The notes below the pieces were generated by a model. It saw only the letters and a list, made by a program, of their open reading frames with translations, had not been told where the DNA came from and did not search any database. A program made the translations under genes and the position numbers. A DNA stretch of 64,000 bases from Flavobacteriaceae bacterium CRH (lineage in GTDB: Bacteria > Bacteroidota > Bacteroidia > Flavobacteriales > Flavobacteriaceae): NCBI GenBank assembly GCA_001507425.1, contig LMAJ01000010.1, forward strand, positions 1 through 64,000, written 5' to 3'. Each line of letters opens with the position of its first letter. Within the stretch, counting starts at the first letter, position 1. Below are positions 18,306 through 25,868 of this stretch, in pieces.

Positions 18306-19019
18306 TTACATTTTATGAATAATAAAAATTGTCGGCCTGTTATGCAAATCAACTTTTAATTTTTTCCAATCAGCAACACGCAATGTTTTGATAAATTCGG
18401 TTGGTAAAGTAATATCAGTAGCAATACATAAATGTGTTGAAGGATTTACAATTTGCAAAATATCTTCAACCAATTTATTATTTCTATATGGCGTTTCAAT
18501 AAAAATTTGAGATTGATTTTTATCCTGAGATAATTTCTCAAAATGTTTTAAAGCCGATTTCTTCTCGTCTTTATCAATTGGTAAATAACCGTTGAAAGTA
18601 AAGCTTTGTCCGTTCATTCCAGAAGCCATCATCGCTAATAAAATAGAAGAAGGACCAACCAAAGGCACCACCTGAATTCCTTTTTCGTGTGCCAATTTTA
18701 CAATTACGGCACCAGGATCAGCAACTCCGGGACAACCGGCTTCGCTCATTAAACCAACATTTTTTCCTTCTAATAAAGGTTTAATAAAATCTAAATGTTC
18801 GCTTGGTTCTGTTCTTTTATTGAGTGTGAAAAGTATAAGTTCGGATTGTTTTTTTTCCGGAGAAACCGCTTTTATTGATTTTCTCGCCGTTTTTTCGTTT
18901 TCAACAATATAATGATCTATAAAATCGATGCTTCTTTTTACTGTTTGTGGCAAAACATCCATCGGATCACTTTCGCCCATAGTAGTTGGAATTAAATATA
19001 ATTTTCCTAAAAGTTTCAT
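18306..19019 (-). CDS. SAM-dependent methyltransferase, RsmI (tetrapyrrole methylase) family
   Basis: The protein starting at the ATG at 19019 (MKLLGKLYLIPTTMGESD) has the tetrapyrrole-methylase fold: GLMSEAGCPGVADPG and VVPLVGPSSILLAMMASG are diagnostic of the RsmI branch, which 2'-O-methylates C1402 of 16S rRNA. It is shorter (237 residues) than typical RsmI because the C-terminal extension is missing, as in the short Bacteroidota subfamily. An in-frame start 39 nt upstream would add 13 hydrophobic residues and is less likely. The rRNA target is inferred. Confidence 0.85.
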   Translation of the reverse strand: MKLLGKLYLIPTTMGESDPMDVLPQTVKRSIDFIDHYIVENEKTARKSIKAVSPEKKQSELILFTLNKRTEPSEHLDFIKPLLEGKNVGLMSEAGCPGVADPGAVIVKLAHEKGIQVVPLVGPSSILLAMMASGMNGQSFTFNGYLPIDKDEKKSALKHFEKLSQDKNQSQIFIETPYRNNKLVEDILQIVNPSTHLCIATDITLPTEFIKTLRVADWKKLKVDLHNRPTIFIIHKM

Positions 19020-19087
19020 CTGATTTATTTTATAGATTGTAAAACAAAAAATTTTCACTTATTTAAGAATAAATGAAAATTACTTGA

Positions 19088-19555
19088 TTATGAATGTTTT
19101 TCGATAAGTTTTTTTGCGATAATGTCAGTTGCTTCATTCAGCATCTGATACACGTTCTCGAATCCGTTAGAGACACCAAAATAAGGATCGGGTACATCTA
19201 CATTTTCATCCGGAAATAATTCGTTCAAAATAAGATTAACCTTGTTTTTATGCTCGGGTGTTTTTGCCAGATGAATTATATCGCGGTAATTTGAATTATC
19301 CATTACATAGATATAATCAAATTCATCAAAATCAGAAGTTTGAAATTGTCTTCCTTTTTGATTATCAATGCATAAGCCGTTTTTTTGAGCAACGGCAATA
19401 GAGCGTTTATCAGGAGAATGCCCAACATGCCAGGATCCGGTTCCGGCAGAATCAACTATGAAATTGTCTTTTGATAATTTAGATGCTAAAATTCCTTCTG
19501 CTAAAGGCGATCTGCAAATATTTCCCAAACAAACCATTAAAATTTTTACTGGCAT
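19088..19555 (-). CDS. low-molecular-weight protein-tyrosine phosphatase
   Basis: A 155-residue cytoplasmic phosphatase. The P-loop CLGNICRS has catalytic C9 and R15 (Cx5R). The general acid D123 is in DVPDPYFG. It starts only 9 nt after the dnaA stop, so the two genes are almost certainly co-transcribed. Its substrate is unknown, and no tyrosine kinase is encoded nearby. Confidence 0.93.
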   Translation of the reverse strand: MPVKILMVCLGNICRSPLAEGILASKLSKDNFIVDSAGTGSWHVGHSPDKRSIAVAQKNGLCIDNQKGRQFQTSDFDEFDYIYVMDNSNYRDIIHLAKTPEHKNKVNLILNELFPDENVDVPDPYFGVSNGFENVYQMLNEATDIIAKKLIEKHS

Positions 19556-19564
19556 GATTCGCGT

Positions 19565-20992
19565 TTATAGCGTTAGTTTTTTGTTGATGTCTTCGACAAA
19601 TTTCTTGAATTGTTTGTCTGTAGAAACTAAATTGTCAACAGTTTTACAAGCGTGTAATACCGTAGCGTGATCGCGATCTCCAATTTGTGAACCAATGTTT
19701 GCTAAAGAAGCTTTAGTAAATTTCTTTGCAAAAAACATGGCCAATTGTCTCGCCTGAACCACGTGTCTTTTTCTGGTTTTAGATTGAAGCGTTTCAATAT
19801 CCAACTGAAAATAATCAGACACAATCTTTTGAATATAATCGATAGAGATTTCTCTCTTTACGTTTTTAACAAATTTCTCTACAACACTTTTTGCTAACTC
19901 GATTGTTACTTCTTTTTTATTGAAAGAAGATTGTGCAATTAATGAAATAATAGCGCCTTCAAGTTCACGAACGTTGCTTTTGATATTACGGGCAACATAT
20001 TCAATAATATCTTCCGGCATTTCGACACCATCACGATATAAAATGTTTTTTAAGATAGAAATACGGGTTTCGTAATCCGGCTGATGTAACTCTGCAGATA
20101 ATCCCCATTTAAAACGAGATAATAAACGTTGCTCAATATCCTGCATATCAACAGGAGCTTTATCCGAAGTTAAAATTACCTGTTTTCCGTTTTGGTGCAG
20201 GTAATTAAAAATATGGAAGAATACGTCCTGAGTTCCTGATTTTCCAGATAAAAACTGAACGTCATCAATAATCAAAACGTCGATTAATTGGTAAAAGTGA
20301 ATAAAATCATTACGATTATTCTTTTTAACCGAATCAATATATTGCTGTGTGAAAATTTCGGCAGAAATATATAAAACCGTTTTTTCAGGATATTTATCTT
20401 TTACTTCAACACCAATTGCATGCGCTAAGTGTGTTTTTCCTAAACCAACTCCACCAAAAATCAATAATGGATTAAATGATGTTCCTCCAGGTTTATTGGC
20501 AACAGCCATACCTGCAGAACGCGCCAAACGGTTAGAATCTCCTTCAAGGAAATTGTCAAAACTGTAATTTGCATTTAATTGCGATTCAATTTTTAAATTT
20601 CTAATTCCGGGAATTACAAACGGATTTTTAAGTTCTGGATTTAAGTTTTTAAACGGAGCGTCAACCTCTTGCGGTTTCATCGGTACTCTGTTGGCGCTTG
20701 GCAACTGTTCGGTAAACGGTTGTTTATTGCCATAAGTGTTCTCCATTTTAATTTTATAGAGTAACTTTGCGTTTTTTCCCAGTTCTTTGGTAAGCGCAAC
20801 TTTCAATAATTTAACGTAATGTTCTTCTAGCCATTCGTAGAAAAATTTACTTGGAACTTGAATATATAACGCGTTGTCGGTTAGCTCAACTGATTTGATT
20901 GGTTCAAACCAAGTTTTGTAGGCTTGATCTTGAATATTGTCTTTTATAAAGGACAAACAGTTTTCCCATACCGATTGAGCAGTTTTAGTCAT
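19565..20992 (-). CDS. dnaA: chromosomal replication initiator DnaA
   Basis: A 475-residue AAA+ initiator. Domain I (1-80) begins SVWENCLSFIKDNI. A linker follows (80-130). The AAA+ core has Walker A GGVGLGKT (180-187) and Walker B VLIIDDVQF (D243, D244). The DNA-binding domain IV has the signature GDRDHATVLHACKT (438-451). It is followed by a LMW phosphatase instead of dnaN. No cluster of TTATnCACA boxes is visible in the 187 bp upstream, so the origin is not evident there. Confidence 0.98.
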   Translation of the reverse strand: MTKTAQSVWENCLSFIKDNIQDQAYKTWFEPIKSVELTDNALYIQVPSKFFYEWLEEHYVKLLKVALTKELGKNAKLLYKIKMENTYGNKQPFTEQLPSANRVPMKPQEVDAPFKNLNPELKNPFVIPGIRNLKIESQLNANYSFDNFLEGDSNRLARSAGMAVANKPGGTSFNPLLIFGGVGLGKTHLAHAIGVEVKDKYPEKTVLYISAEIFTQQYIDSVKKNNRNDFIHFYQLIDVLIIDDVQFLSGKSGTQDVFFHIFNYLHQNGKQVILTSDKAPVDMQDIEQRLLSRFKWGLSAELHQPDYETRISILKNILYRDGVEMPEDIIEYVARNIKSNVRELEGAIISLIAQSSFNKKEVTIELAKSVVEKFVKNVKREISIDYIQKIVSDYFQLDIETLQSKTRKRHVVQARQLAMFFAKKFTKASLANIGSQIGDRDHATVLHACKTVDNLVSTDKQFKKFVEDINKKLTL

Positions 20993-21179
20993 AGATTCAA
21001 ATAAATTTTTTTATTATTGATAAAGATTCTCCTAATAAAAAAGGAGCAATTTTATTCCGTATTTCGGGATAACAAATATGTGAACAAATTTCTGTAAAAA
21101 AAAATATTTTGCCTTCTAATTTTATAAAAAAATGTTGTAAGGAAACTTTTAAGAGTTAATTTTTTTTAATCAATAAATA
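20993..21179. other. dnaA/thioesterase divergent region
   Basis: AT-rich spacer between divergent genes. It holds a small hairpin (CTCCT...AGGAG around 21038-21054) in the dnaA leader and one degenerate DnaA-box-like word (TGTGAACAA near 21079). I see no box cluster or iteron array. Confidence 0.4.
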
Positions 21180-21584
21180 ATGAAAAATCATCAAACGCAA
21201 GTGCGTGTTCGTTACTCGGAAACAGATCAAATGGGAGTCGTTTATCACGGAAATTATGTTCCTTATTTTGAGATAGGACGCGTGGAATGGCTTAGAAATA
21301 AAGGGGTTTCCTATAAAAGTATGGAAGAAAGCGGAATTGGACTACCAATTGTTTCCATGCAAATTAATTATAAAAAATCAGCACGTTATGATGAGCTTTT
21401 AACGATTCATACAACTTTCAAAAGTCAATCTTCAGTTAAGATTGAATTTGACTGCGCAATCTATAATGAAGCGAATGAGTTATTAACAACTGCGGTGTTT
21501 ATTTTAGTATTTATTTCGTTAAAAACAGGTCGTCCGACAGCCCCTCCGGATTATATTTTAGAATTATTTAAAACGCTTGTATAA
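21180..21584 (+). CDS. acyl-CoA thioesterase, 4HBT/YbgC family
   Basis: A 134-residue hot-dog-fold thioesterase. The YbgC-type active-site strand is RYSETDQMGVVYHGNYVPYFE, with catalytic Asp in SETDQ and a conserved His. Such enzymes hydrolyse short-chain or 4-hydroxybenzoyl-type CoA esters. The acyl preference is not readable. It is divergent from dnaA and convergent with the yigZ-like gene. Confidence 0.9.
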   Translation: MKNHQTQVRVRYSETDQMGVVYHGNYVPYFEIGRVEWLRNKGVSYKSMEESGIGLPIVSMQINYKKSARYDELLTIHTTFKSQSSVKIEFDCAIYNEANELLTTAVFILVFISLKTGRPTAPPDYILELFKTLV

Positions 21585-21615
21585 TTGTTAAAACACAATC
21601 TGTTTTTGTATTAAA

Positions 21616-22248
21616 TTATATAATTTTTATATCAATTTCAAACATTAAATCAAAAATGTCGAATACCATTTCGGCATTTTTTTTTCGTGTTTTTGTAATG
21701 ATTTTTCCAATTGGCAACCCGGATTCTTCGTCAATTTCCATTTCCTGAGAAACAATATCGAGTTTTTTTTCCTTAATTACCCGCATCACTTTATTCATGT
21801 TTTTATAATCAAAAGAGATTAAAAAATGCACATCAATCGTTTTTTCGATAATTTCACAAACTTCTAATGTCATTTGTGCAGTTGTTTTATAAGCAGCAAT
21901 CAACCCGCCAACGCCCAATTTAGTTCCTCCAAAAATACGAACGACTACCACAATAACGTTTGTTAGGCCAAAAGATTGTATTTGTCCATAAATTGGAGCT
22001 CCAGCCGTATTGCTGGGTTCGCCATCGTCATTGGCACGATACGATATTTTTGGTGCGGTACCCAATTGATAAGCATAACAAAAATGCACAGCATGCGGAT
22101 GTTGCTTTTTTAAGTTCTCTATGATAGGCTTTACTGCATCTTCATTTTCTAAAGGAAAAGCATAACCAAAGAATTTGCTGCCTTTTTCCTTAAAAAGCAC
22201 TTCTTCAGACTCAAATGCAATGGTTTGGTACGTATCGTTATATTCCAA
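21616..22248 (-). CDS. YigZ/IMPACT (UPF0029) family protein
   Basis: A 210-residue protein with the IMPACT N-terminal domain: KFFGYAFPLENED, HPHAVHFCYAYQLG, DDGEPSNTAGAPIYGQI and VVVRIFGGTKLGVGGLI. A C-terminal ferredoxin-like DUF1949 region follows. E. coli YigZ has a similar layout, and eukaryotic IMPACT regulates GCN2. The bacterial role is unclear. The gene is flanked by a palindromic repeat in its upstream spacer. Confidence 0.9.
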   Translation of the reverse strand: MEYNDTYQTIAFESEEVLFKEKGSKFFGYAFPLENEDAVKPIIENLKKQHPHAVHFCYAYQLGTAPKISYRANDDGEPSNTAGAPIYGQIQSFGLTNVIVVVVRIFGGTKLGVGGLIAAYKTTAQMTLEVCEIIEKTIDVHFLISFDYKNMNKVMRVIKEKKLDIVSQEMEIDEESGLPIGKIITKTRKKNAEMVFDIFDLMFEIDIKII

Positions 22249-22295
22249 AAGTAAATTTCTAAATTATGTTTAATTGTTTTTTACAGAGTTAATTT

Positions 22296-22447
22296 TATCG
22301 CAAAGTTCGCGAAGGTTTTATTGTTAGCTGTCTGTTTGAACTTTAAAAAAGTTCGCAAAGCTAAATCAATACAAAGCTTTGCGAACATTGCCTTCTTTTC
22401 AACTTAAGCTTTTGTGACTTTGCGTAAAACCTTTGTGAACTTTGCGG
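22296..22447. repeat. nested palindrome of CGCAAAGTTC words
   Basis: Outer arms of 23 nt (22296-22318 and 22425-22447) pair with three mismatches, all G-U compatible on one strand. An inner perfect 11-bp stem (GTTCGCAAAGC at 22350-22360 with GCTTTGCGAAC at 22375-22385) sits inside. The words CGCAAAG and TTCGC recur in the elements at 29241 and 47860. It occupies most of the yigZ/HAD spacer. Confidence 0.88.
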
Positions 22448-22520
22448 TTAAAAAATACGCCATGAATTCACGAATTATAAAATCATTTTAGTCTGTGCAA
22501 TCAGTGGCAAAATATACGAG

Positions 22521-23123
22521 TTAAAGTATTTTTTTATCAAATAAATCAACAACATCTTCCTGACCCACTTGTAAATTCCAAACGTGAAGCCCTAAAGCAG
22601 CTGCCGCATCTGTGTTTTCTTTTTTATCATCTACAAACAAAGTGCGTTTTGGTGACAATTCATGTTTGTTAATAATGTATTGATAAGCTTCAGGATTTGG
22701 TTTTCGTTTTCCAATTTCAAACGAAAAATAAACTTTTTCAAAACATTGATAAAAATCGCTGTAAAATGAAATCCCGCTTTTATTTTCGAAAGTTTCAATA
22801 TGAATAGAATCAGTATTACTCAATAAAAACAATCTGTATTTTTTAGAAAGCATTTGCAGAAATTCTAATCTATATAAAGGAAAATCAGCCAAAATAGCAT
22901 TCCAGGCTTCGAGAATTTCTTCTACAGAAGCATTTGGAAGTTCCTTTTGAAAACCGGCCAGAAAATCGTCATGCGATATATCTCCCGTTTCAAACAAAAG
23001 ATTTAAACGATCCAATTCTGAAGTCCATTCTTTTAGGCCCAATTTCTGAAATCCCGAAATTGTGGCTTGTTTATCTAAATTGATAAAAATGTCTCCAAAG
23101 TCAAAAATTATAGTATCAATCAT
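22521..23123 (-). CDS. HAD superfamily hydrolase (subfamily IA)
   Basis: A phosphatase-like protein of about 200 residues. Motif I FDFGDIF carries the nucleophile and acid Asp pair. Motif II is LLSNTDS, motif III has the Lys in GKRKPNPEAY, and motif IV is FVDDKKENTDAA. The helical cap between motifs I and II is of the IA type. I place the start at the ATG at 23123, whose sequence overlaps the ribD stop by 8 nt (translational coupling). An ATG at 23135 would add four residues. The substrate is unknown; similar proteins dephosphorylate sugar or nucleotide phosphates. Confidence 0.88.
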   Translation of the reverse strand: MIDTIIFDFGDIFINLDKQATISGFQKLGLKEWTSELDRLNLLFETGDISHDDFLAGFQKELPNASVEEILEAWNAILADFPLYRLEFLQMLSKKYRLFLLSNTDSIHIETFENKSGISFYSDFYQCFEKVYFSFEIGKRKPNPEAYQYIINKHELSPKRTLFVDDKKENTDAAAALGLHVWNLQVGQEDVVDLFDKKIL

Positions 23124-24165
23124 GATTTCTAACATTTATTAATTCGTCATTTTGAATAATGGTTTTCAGCGCATTTTTCTTTTGCAGAATCGGAGCTTTT
23201 GTTCCATTTTCAAAAGTAGATTTTCCTGTAAAAATGCGGGCTTCATCCCAAATATTTTGATCTATAAAAGATTGTAAAGTCTGTAAACCGCCTTCTATAA
23301 TAATAGACTGAATTTGATTTTGATGCAAAATCGCTAAAATCTGCGGTATTATATTTTGATTAAAATCAATTACTTCAAAGGTAGTATTTTCTGCTGAAAA
23401 GCTAATTTCAGATTTTGTAAAGACTATTGTTTTAACGCTGTCATCAAAAATAAAACTCTCTTTTGAAATTCGGTTATTCTGATCTAAAACAACTCGTACC
23501 GGATTATTTCCTGACCAGTCACGAACGTTCAATTTTGGATTATCATCTATAACGGTTTGAGTTCCCACTAAAATTGCCTGTTCTTCACTTCGCCATTTAT
23601 GAACCAATTGTCTTGAATAAGTGTTGGTAATCCAAACGGGTTTTCTTTGCTGATTTGTATCTTTTTCAGGCGCTAGAAATCCGTCCAGACTTTCAGCCCA
23701 TTTTAGTATAATATAAGGTCTCTTTTTTTGATGAAAAGTAAAAAAGCGTTTGTTGAGTTCGTTGCATTCTTTTTCTAAAAAGCCAACAGTAACATTTGCT
23801 CCGGCAGCAATTAATTTTTTGATGCCATTACCGGCAACTTTTTCGTTAGGATCTACAGTTCCAACAACAACATTCGGAATTTCGTTTGCAATAATTAAAT
23901 CACAGCAAGGCGGCGTTTTTCCAAAATGGCTGCACGGTTCCAGGCTCACATAAATAGTGGCTTTTTTTAATAGCGATTTATCTTTTACAGATCGAATTGC
24001 ATTTACTTCGGCATGAGGTTCTCCGGCCTTTTTATGCCAGCCTTCGCCAATAATTTTGTCTTCATAAACAATTACACTGCCAACCATTGGGTTCGGATAT
24101 GTAGTTCCGAAACCATTTTTGGCCAATTCTATGCAACGTTTTATATATTTATCATGTTTATTCAC
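23116..24165 (-). CDS. ribD: bifunctional diaminohydroxyphosphoribosylaminopyrimidine deaminase / reductase
   Basis: Carries out two successive steps of riboflavin synthesis. The N-terminal deaminase domain has the zinc motifs PHAEVNA and PCSHFGKTPPC. The C-terminal reductase domain has RPYIILKWAESLDGFLAP and IIEGGLQTLQSFI. I use a GTG start at 24165 (MNKHDKYIKRCIELAKNG), because homologues begin here and the 17 upstream residues look non-native; a TACTTTTG box lies just upstream of that GTG. The overlap with the downstream HAD gene suggests an operon; a HAD phosphatase is also a missing riboflavin-pathway activity, so a link is conceivable. Confidence 0.92.
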   Translation of the reverse strand: MNKHDKYIKRCIELAKNGFGTTYPNPMVGSVIVYEDKIIGEGWHKKAGEPHAEVNAIRSVKDKSLLKKATIYVSLEPCSHFGKTPPCCDLIIANEIPNVVVGTVDPNEKVAGNGIKKLIAAGANVTVGFLEKECNELNKRFFTFHQKKRPYIILKWAESLDGFLAPEKDTNQQRKPVWITNTYSRQLVHKWRSEEQAILVGTQTVIDDNPKLNVRDWSGNNPVRVVLDQNNRISKESFIFDDSVKTIVFTKSEISFSAENTTFEVIDFNQNIIPQILAILHQNQIQSIIIEGGLQTLQSFIDQNIWDEARIFTGKSTFENGTKAPILQKKNALKTIIQNDELINVRNHD

Positions 24166-24246
24166 GTTACAAAAGTAGTTATTTTTGAGTTTACTGTTAG
24201 TTGTGAAACAATCCAATTAGTTATGATACAATCGGAAAAGTATTTT

Positions 24247-24254
24247 TACTTTTG
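24247..24254 (+). promoter_or_regulatory. -7 box for the acetyltransferase gene
   Basis: TACTTTTG lies 28 nt before the ATG at 24283. A mirror TACTTTTG on the minus strand (about 24171-24178) lies close to the ribD start, so the divergent promoters are about 70 bp apart. Confidence 0.55.
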
Positions 24255-24282
24255 TAGTTATATTTAGAAATAGTAGCGAAAT

Positions 24283-24768
24283 ATGGAAAATTGGATTATC
24301 AGAAGAATAAAAAAAGAAGACAATCAGGCTGTTGCACAATTAATAAGATCGGTTTTTGATGAAATGGAAATTCCGAAAGTGGGCACAGCTTATGCAGATC
24401 CGTATTTAGATTTAATGTTTGAAGAATATAATAAGCCAAATTCCGTTTATTTTGTAGTTGAAAGCGATTCAAGAGTTTTGGGTTCTGCCGGAATTGCGCC
24501 TTTAGAAAATGGAGATCCCGCAATTTGTGAATTGCAAAAAATGTATTTTTTACCAGAAACCCGAGGTTTAGGAATTGGTACTGAAATGATGGAAAAATGC
24601 CTTAATGAAGCAAGGGATTTTGGTTTTAAAAAATGTTATATCGAAACGATGCCTTTTATGCATGCCGCTCAAAAATTATATGTAAAATCAGGTTTTGAAT
24701 ATTTAGATGCTCCAATGGGTGGCACCGGGCATGATTCTTGCCCTGTCTGGATGTTGAAAGATTTATAA
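24283..24768 (+). CDS. GNAT family N-acetyltransferase
   Basis: A 161-residue acetyltransferase. Motif A is LQKMYFLPETRGLGIGTEMM, with the acetyl-CoA pyrophosphate loop RGLGIG, followed by CYIETMPFMHAAQKLYVKSGFEYL. The N-terminus WIIRRIKKEDNQAVAQLIR is typical. The substrate is unknown. It is divergent from ribD and precedes prmC by 89 bp. Confidence 0.9.
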   Translation: MENWIIRRIKKEDNQAVAQLIRSVFDEMEIPKVGTAYADPYLDLMFEEYNKPNSVYFVVESDSRVLGSAGIAPLENGDPAICELQKMYFLPETRGLGIGTEMMEKCLNEARDFGFKKCYIETMPFMHAAQKLYVKSGFEYLDAPMGGTGHDSCPVWMLKDL

Positions 24769-24857
24769 AAACAAATTGTAACAAATTTTGTTTTGTAATA
24801 CTTATTTATGGTTGAATAGAATTAGTCTTATTTAAAAATTAATACTCAAATCCCAAA

Positions 24858-25724
24858 ATGAAAATCAAACAATATCGTACTCAATTTATTCAGGAATTGT
24901 CTCCCTTTTACGATGCGTATGAGGCAGAGAGTTTTTTCTATTTAATTTTAGAAGACAAGCATAAATTGCGACAAATTGATCTTGCTTTGAATCATGAATT
25001 GGCGTTTGAAAAAGCTGATTTTGTATATTGGAATTCGATTCTGGAACAATTAAAAAAAGAAGTGCCTATTCAGTATTTACTTGGAAAGACCAATTTTTAT
25101 GGCTTGTATTTTGAAGTAAATGACAATGTTTTGATTCCGAGACCGGAAACAGAAGAATTGGTAGAATGGATTATCAATGAAAATAAAAACATAGATAAAT
25201 CTGAAAAGATAAAAATCCTCGATATAGGAACTGGCAGCGGATGTATTGCAATTACATTGGCAAAAAATCTTCCAAATGCTGAAGTTTATGCCATTGATGT
25301 TTCTAAAAAAGCGCTGGAAACTGCCAAAAGAAATGCCATTAATAATAATGTAGACGTTACTTTTATCTTTCAGGACATTTTAGTTACTGATGAATTGAAA
25401 TGTAAATTTGATGTTATTGTTTCGAATCCGCCTTATGTTCGAAATTTAGAAAAGGTAGAAATTAAAAAGAATGTTTTAGATTATGAACCGCATCTCGCAC
25501 TTTTTGTAGACGATAATGATGCTTTGGTTTTTTACAGAAAAATAGCTTCTCTGGCTCAAAATAACCTGTTGGAAAACGGACAATTGTATTTTGAAATCAA
25601 TCAGTATCTGGGACAAGAAATGATTGATTTACTTGGAAAAATGGATTTTATAAATATCGATCTCCGAAAAGATATTTATGACAATGACCGCATGATTTCC
25701 TGCAAGGTTTCTAAAACCTTGTAG
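24858..25724 (+). CDS. prmC: release-factor glutamine N5-methyltransferase
   Basis: Methylates the GGQ glutamine of release factors RF1 and RF2. The N-terminal helical domain recognises the release factor. The SAM motif I is DIGTGSG (122-128), and the catalytic NPPY (190-193) is in VSNPPYV. Length is 288. The last codons and the TAG stop lie inside a palindrome (CAAGGTTT...AAACCTTG, 25703-25721), so the C-terminal VSKTL appears to have been supplied by a repeat element replacing the original end. Confidence 0.95.
   Translation: MKIKQYRTQFIQELSPFYDAYEAESFFYLILEDKHKLRQIDLALNHELAFEKADFVYWNSILEQLKKEVPIQYLLGKTNFYGLYFEVNDNVLIPRPETEELVEWIINENKNIDKSEKIKILDIGTGSGCIAITLAKNLPNAEVYAIDVSKKALETAKRNAINNNVDVTFIFQDILVTDELKCKFDVIVSNPPYVRNLEKVEIKKNVLDYEPHLALFVDDNDALVFYRKIASLAQNNLLENGQLYFEINQYLGQEMIDLLGKMDFINIDLRKDIYDNDRMISCKVSKTL
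25702..25722. repeat. palindrome covering the prmC stop
   Basis: CAAGGTTT at 25703-25710 pairs with AAACCTTG at 25714-25721. The same core (AGGTTT/AAACCT) appears in the palindrome at 59442-59474. It overlaps the end of prmC. Confidence 0.8.
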
Positions 25725-25755
25725 GTTTAGTTTCTTGAAAAAATGAAACTTCTAA

Positions 25756-25830
25756 TCTAGCCCCGATAGAAATGGAAATCCTTTTATGCCGGCGTTCGGC
25801 ATAAAAGATTGAAATGTATAGCGGGACAAG
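25756..25830 (+). ncRNA. Flavo-1-like structured RNA element
   Basis: The element has 5' TAGCCCCGATAGAAATGG, then AATCCTTTT, a variable hairpin (ATGCCGG...GGCAT), then AAAAGATTGAAATG and 3' TATAGCGGGAC. The outer parts pair (CCCCG/GCGGG; TCCTTTT/AAAAGATT). This matches my memory of the Flavo-1 motif, a conserved RNA of Flavobacteria with no assigned function. It lies between convergent prmC and an ABC permease gene. The family name is a recognition that needs a covariance-model search. Confidence 0.65.
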
Positions 25831-25868
25831 TGGTCTTTTGAAACGATTATTTCTGCTTCAGATAAAAA

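Noticed and set aside
20993..21179. oriC next to dnaA
   Set aside because: Only one degenerate DnaA-box-like word is visible, no box cluster or unwinding element, and the rrn orientation speaks against it.
24166..24216. Longer N-terminus for RibD
   Set aside because: The 17 extra residues do not resemble RibD; homologues begin at the GTG at 24165.
23116..24250. FMN riboswitch upstream of ribD
   Set aside because: The divergent gap is about 115 bp and has none of the conserved FMN-aptamer segments.
25756..25830. Riboswitch in front of a gene
   Set aside because: It lies between two convergent gene ends, not in a leader, so a riboswitch role is unlikely.
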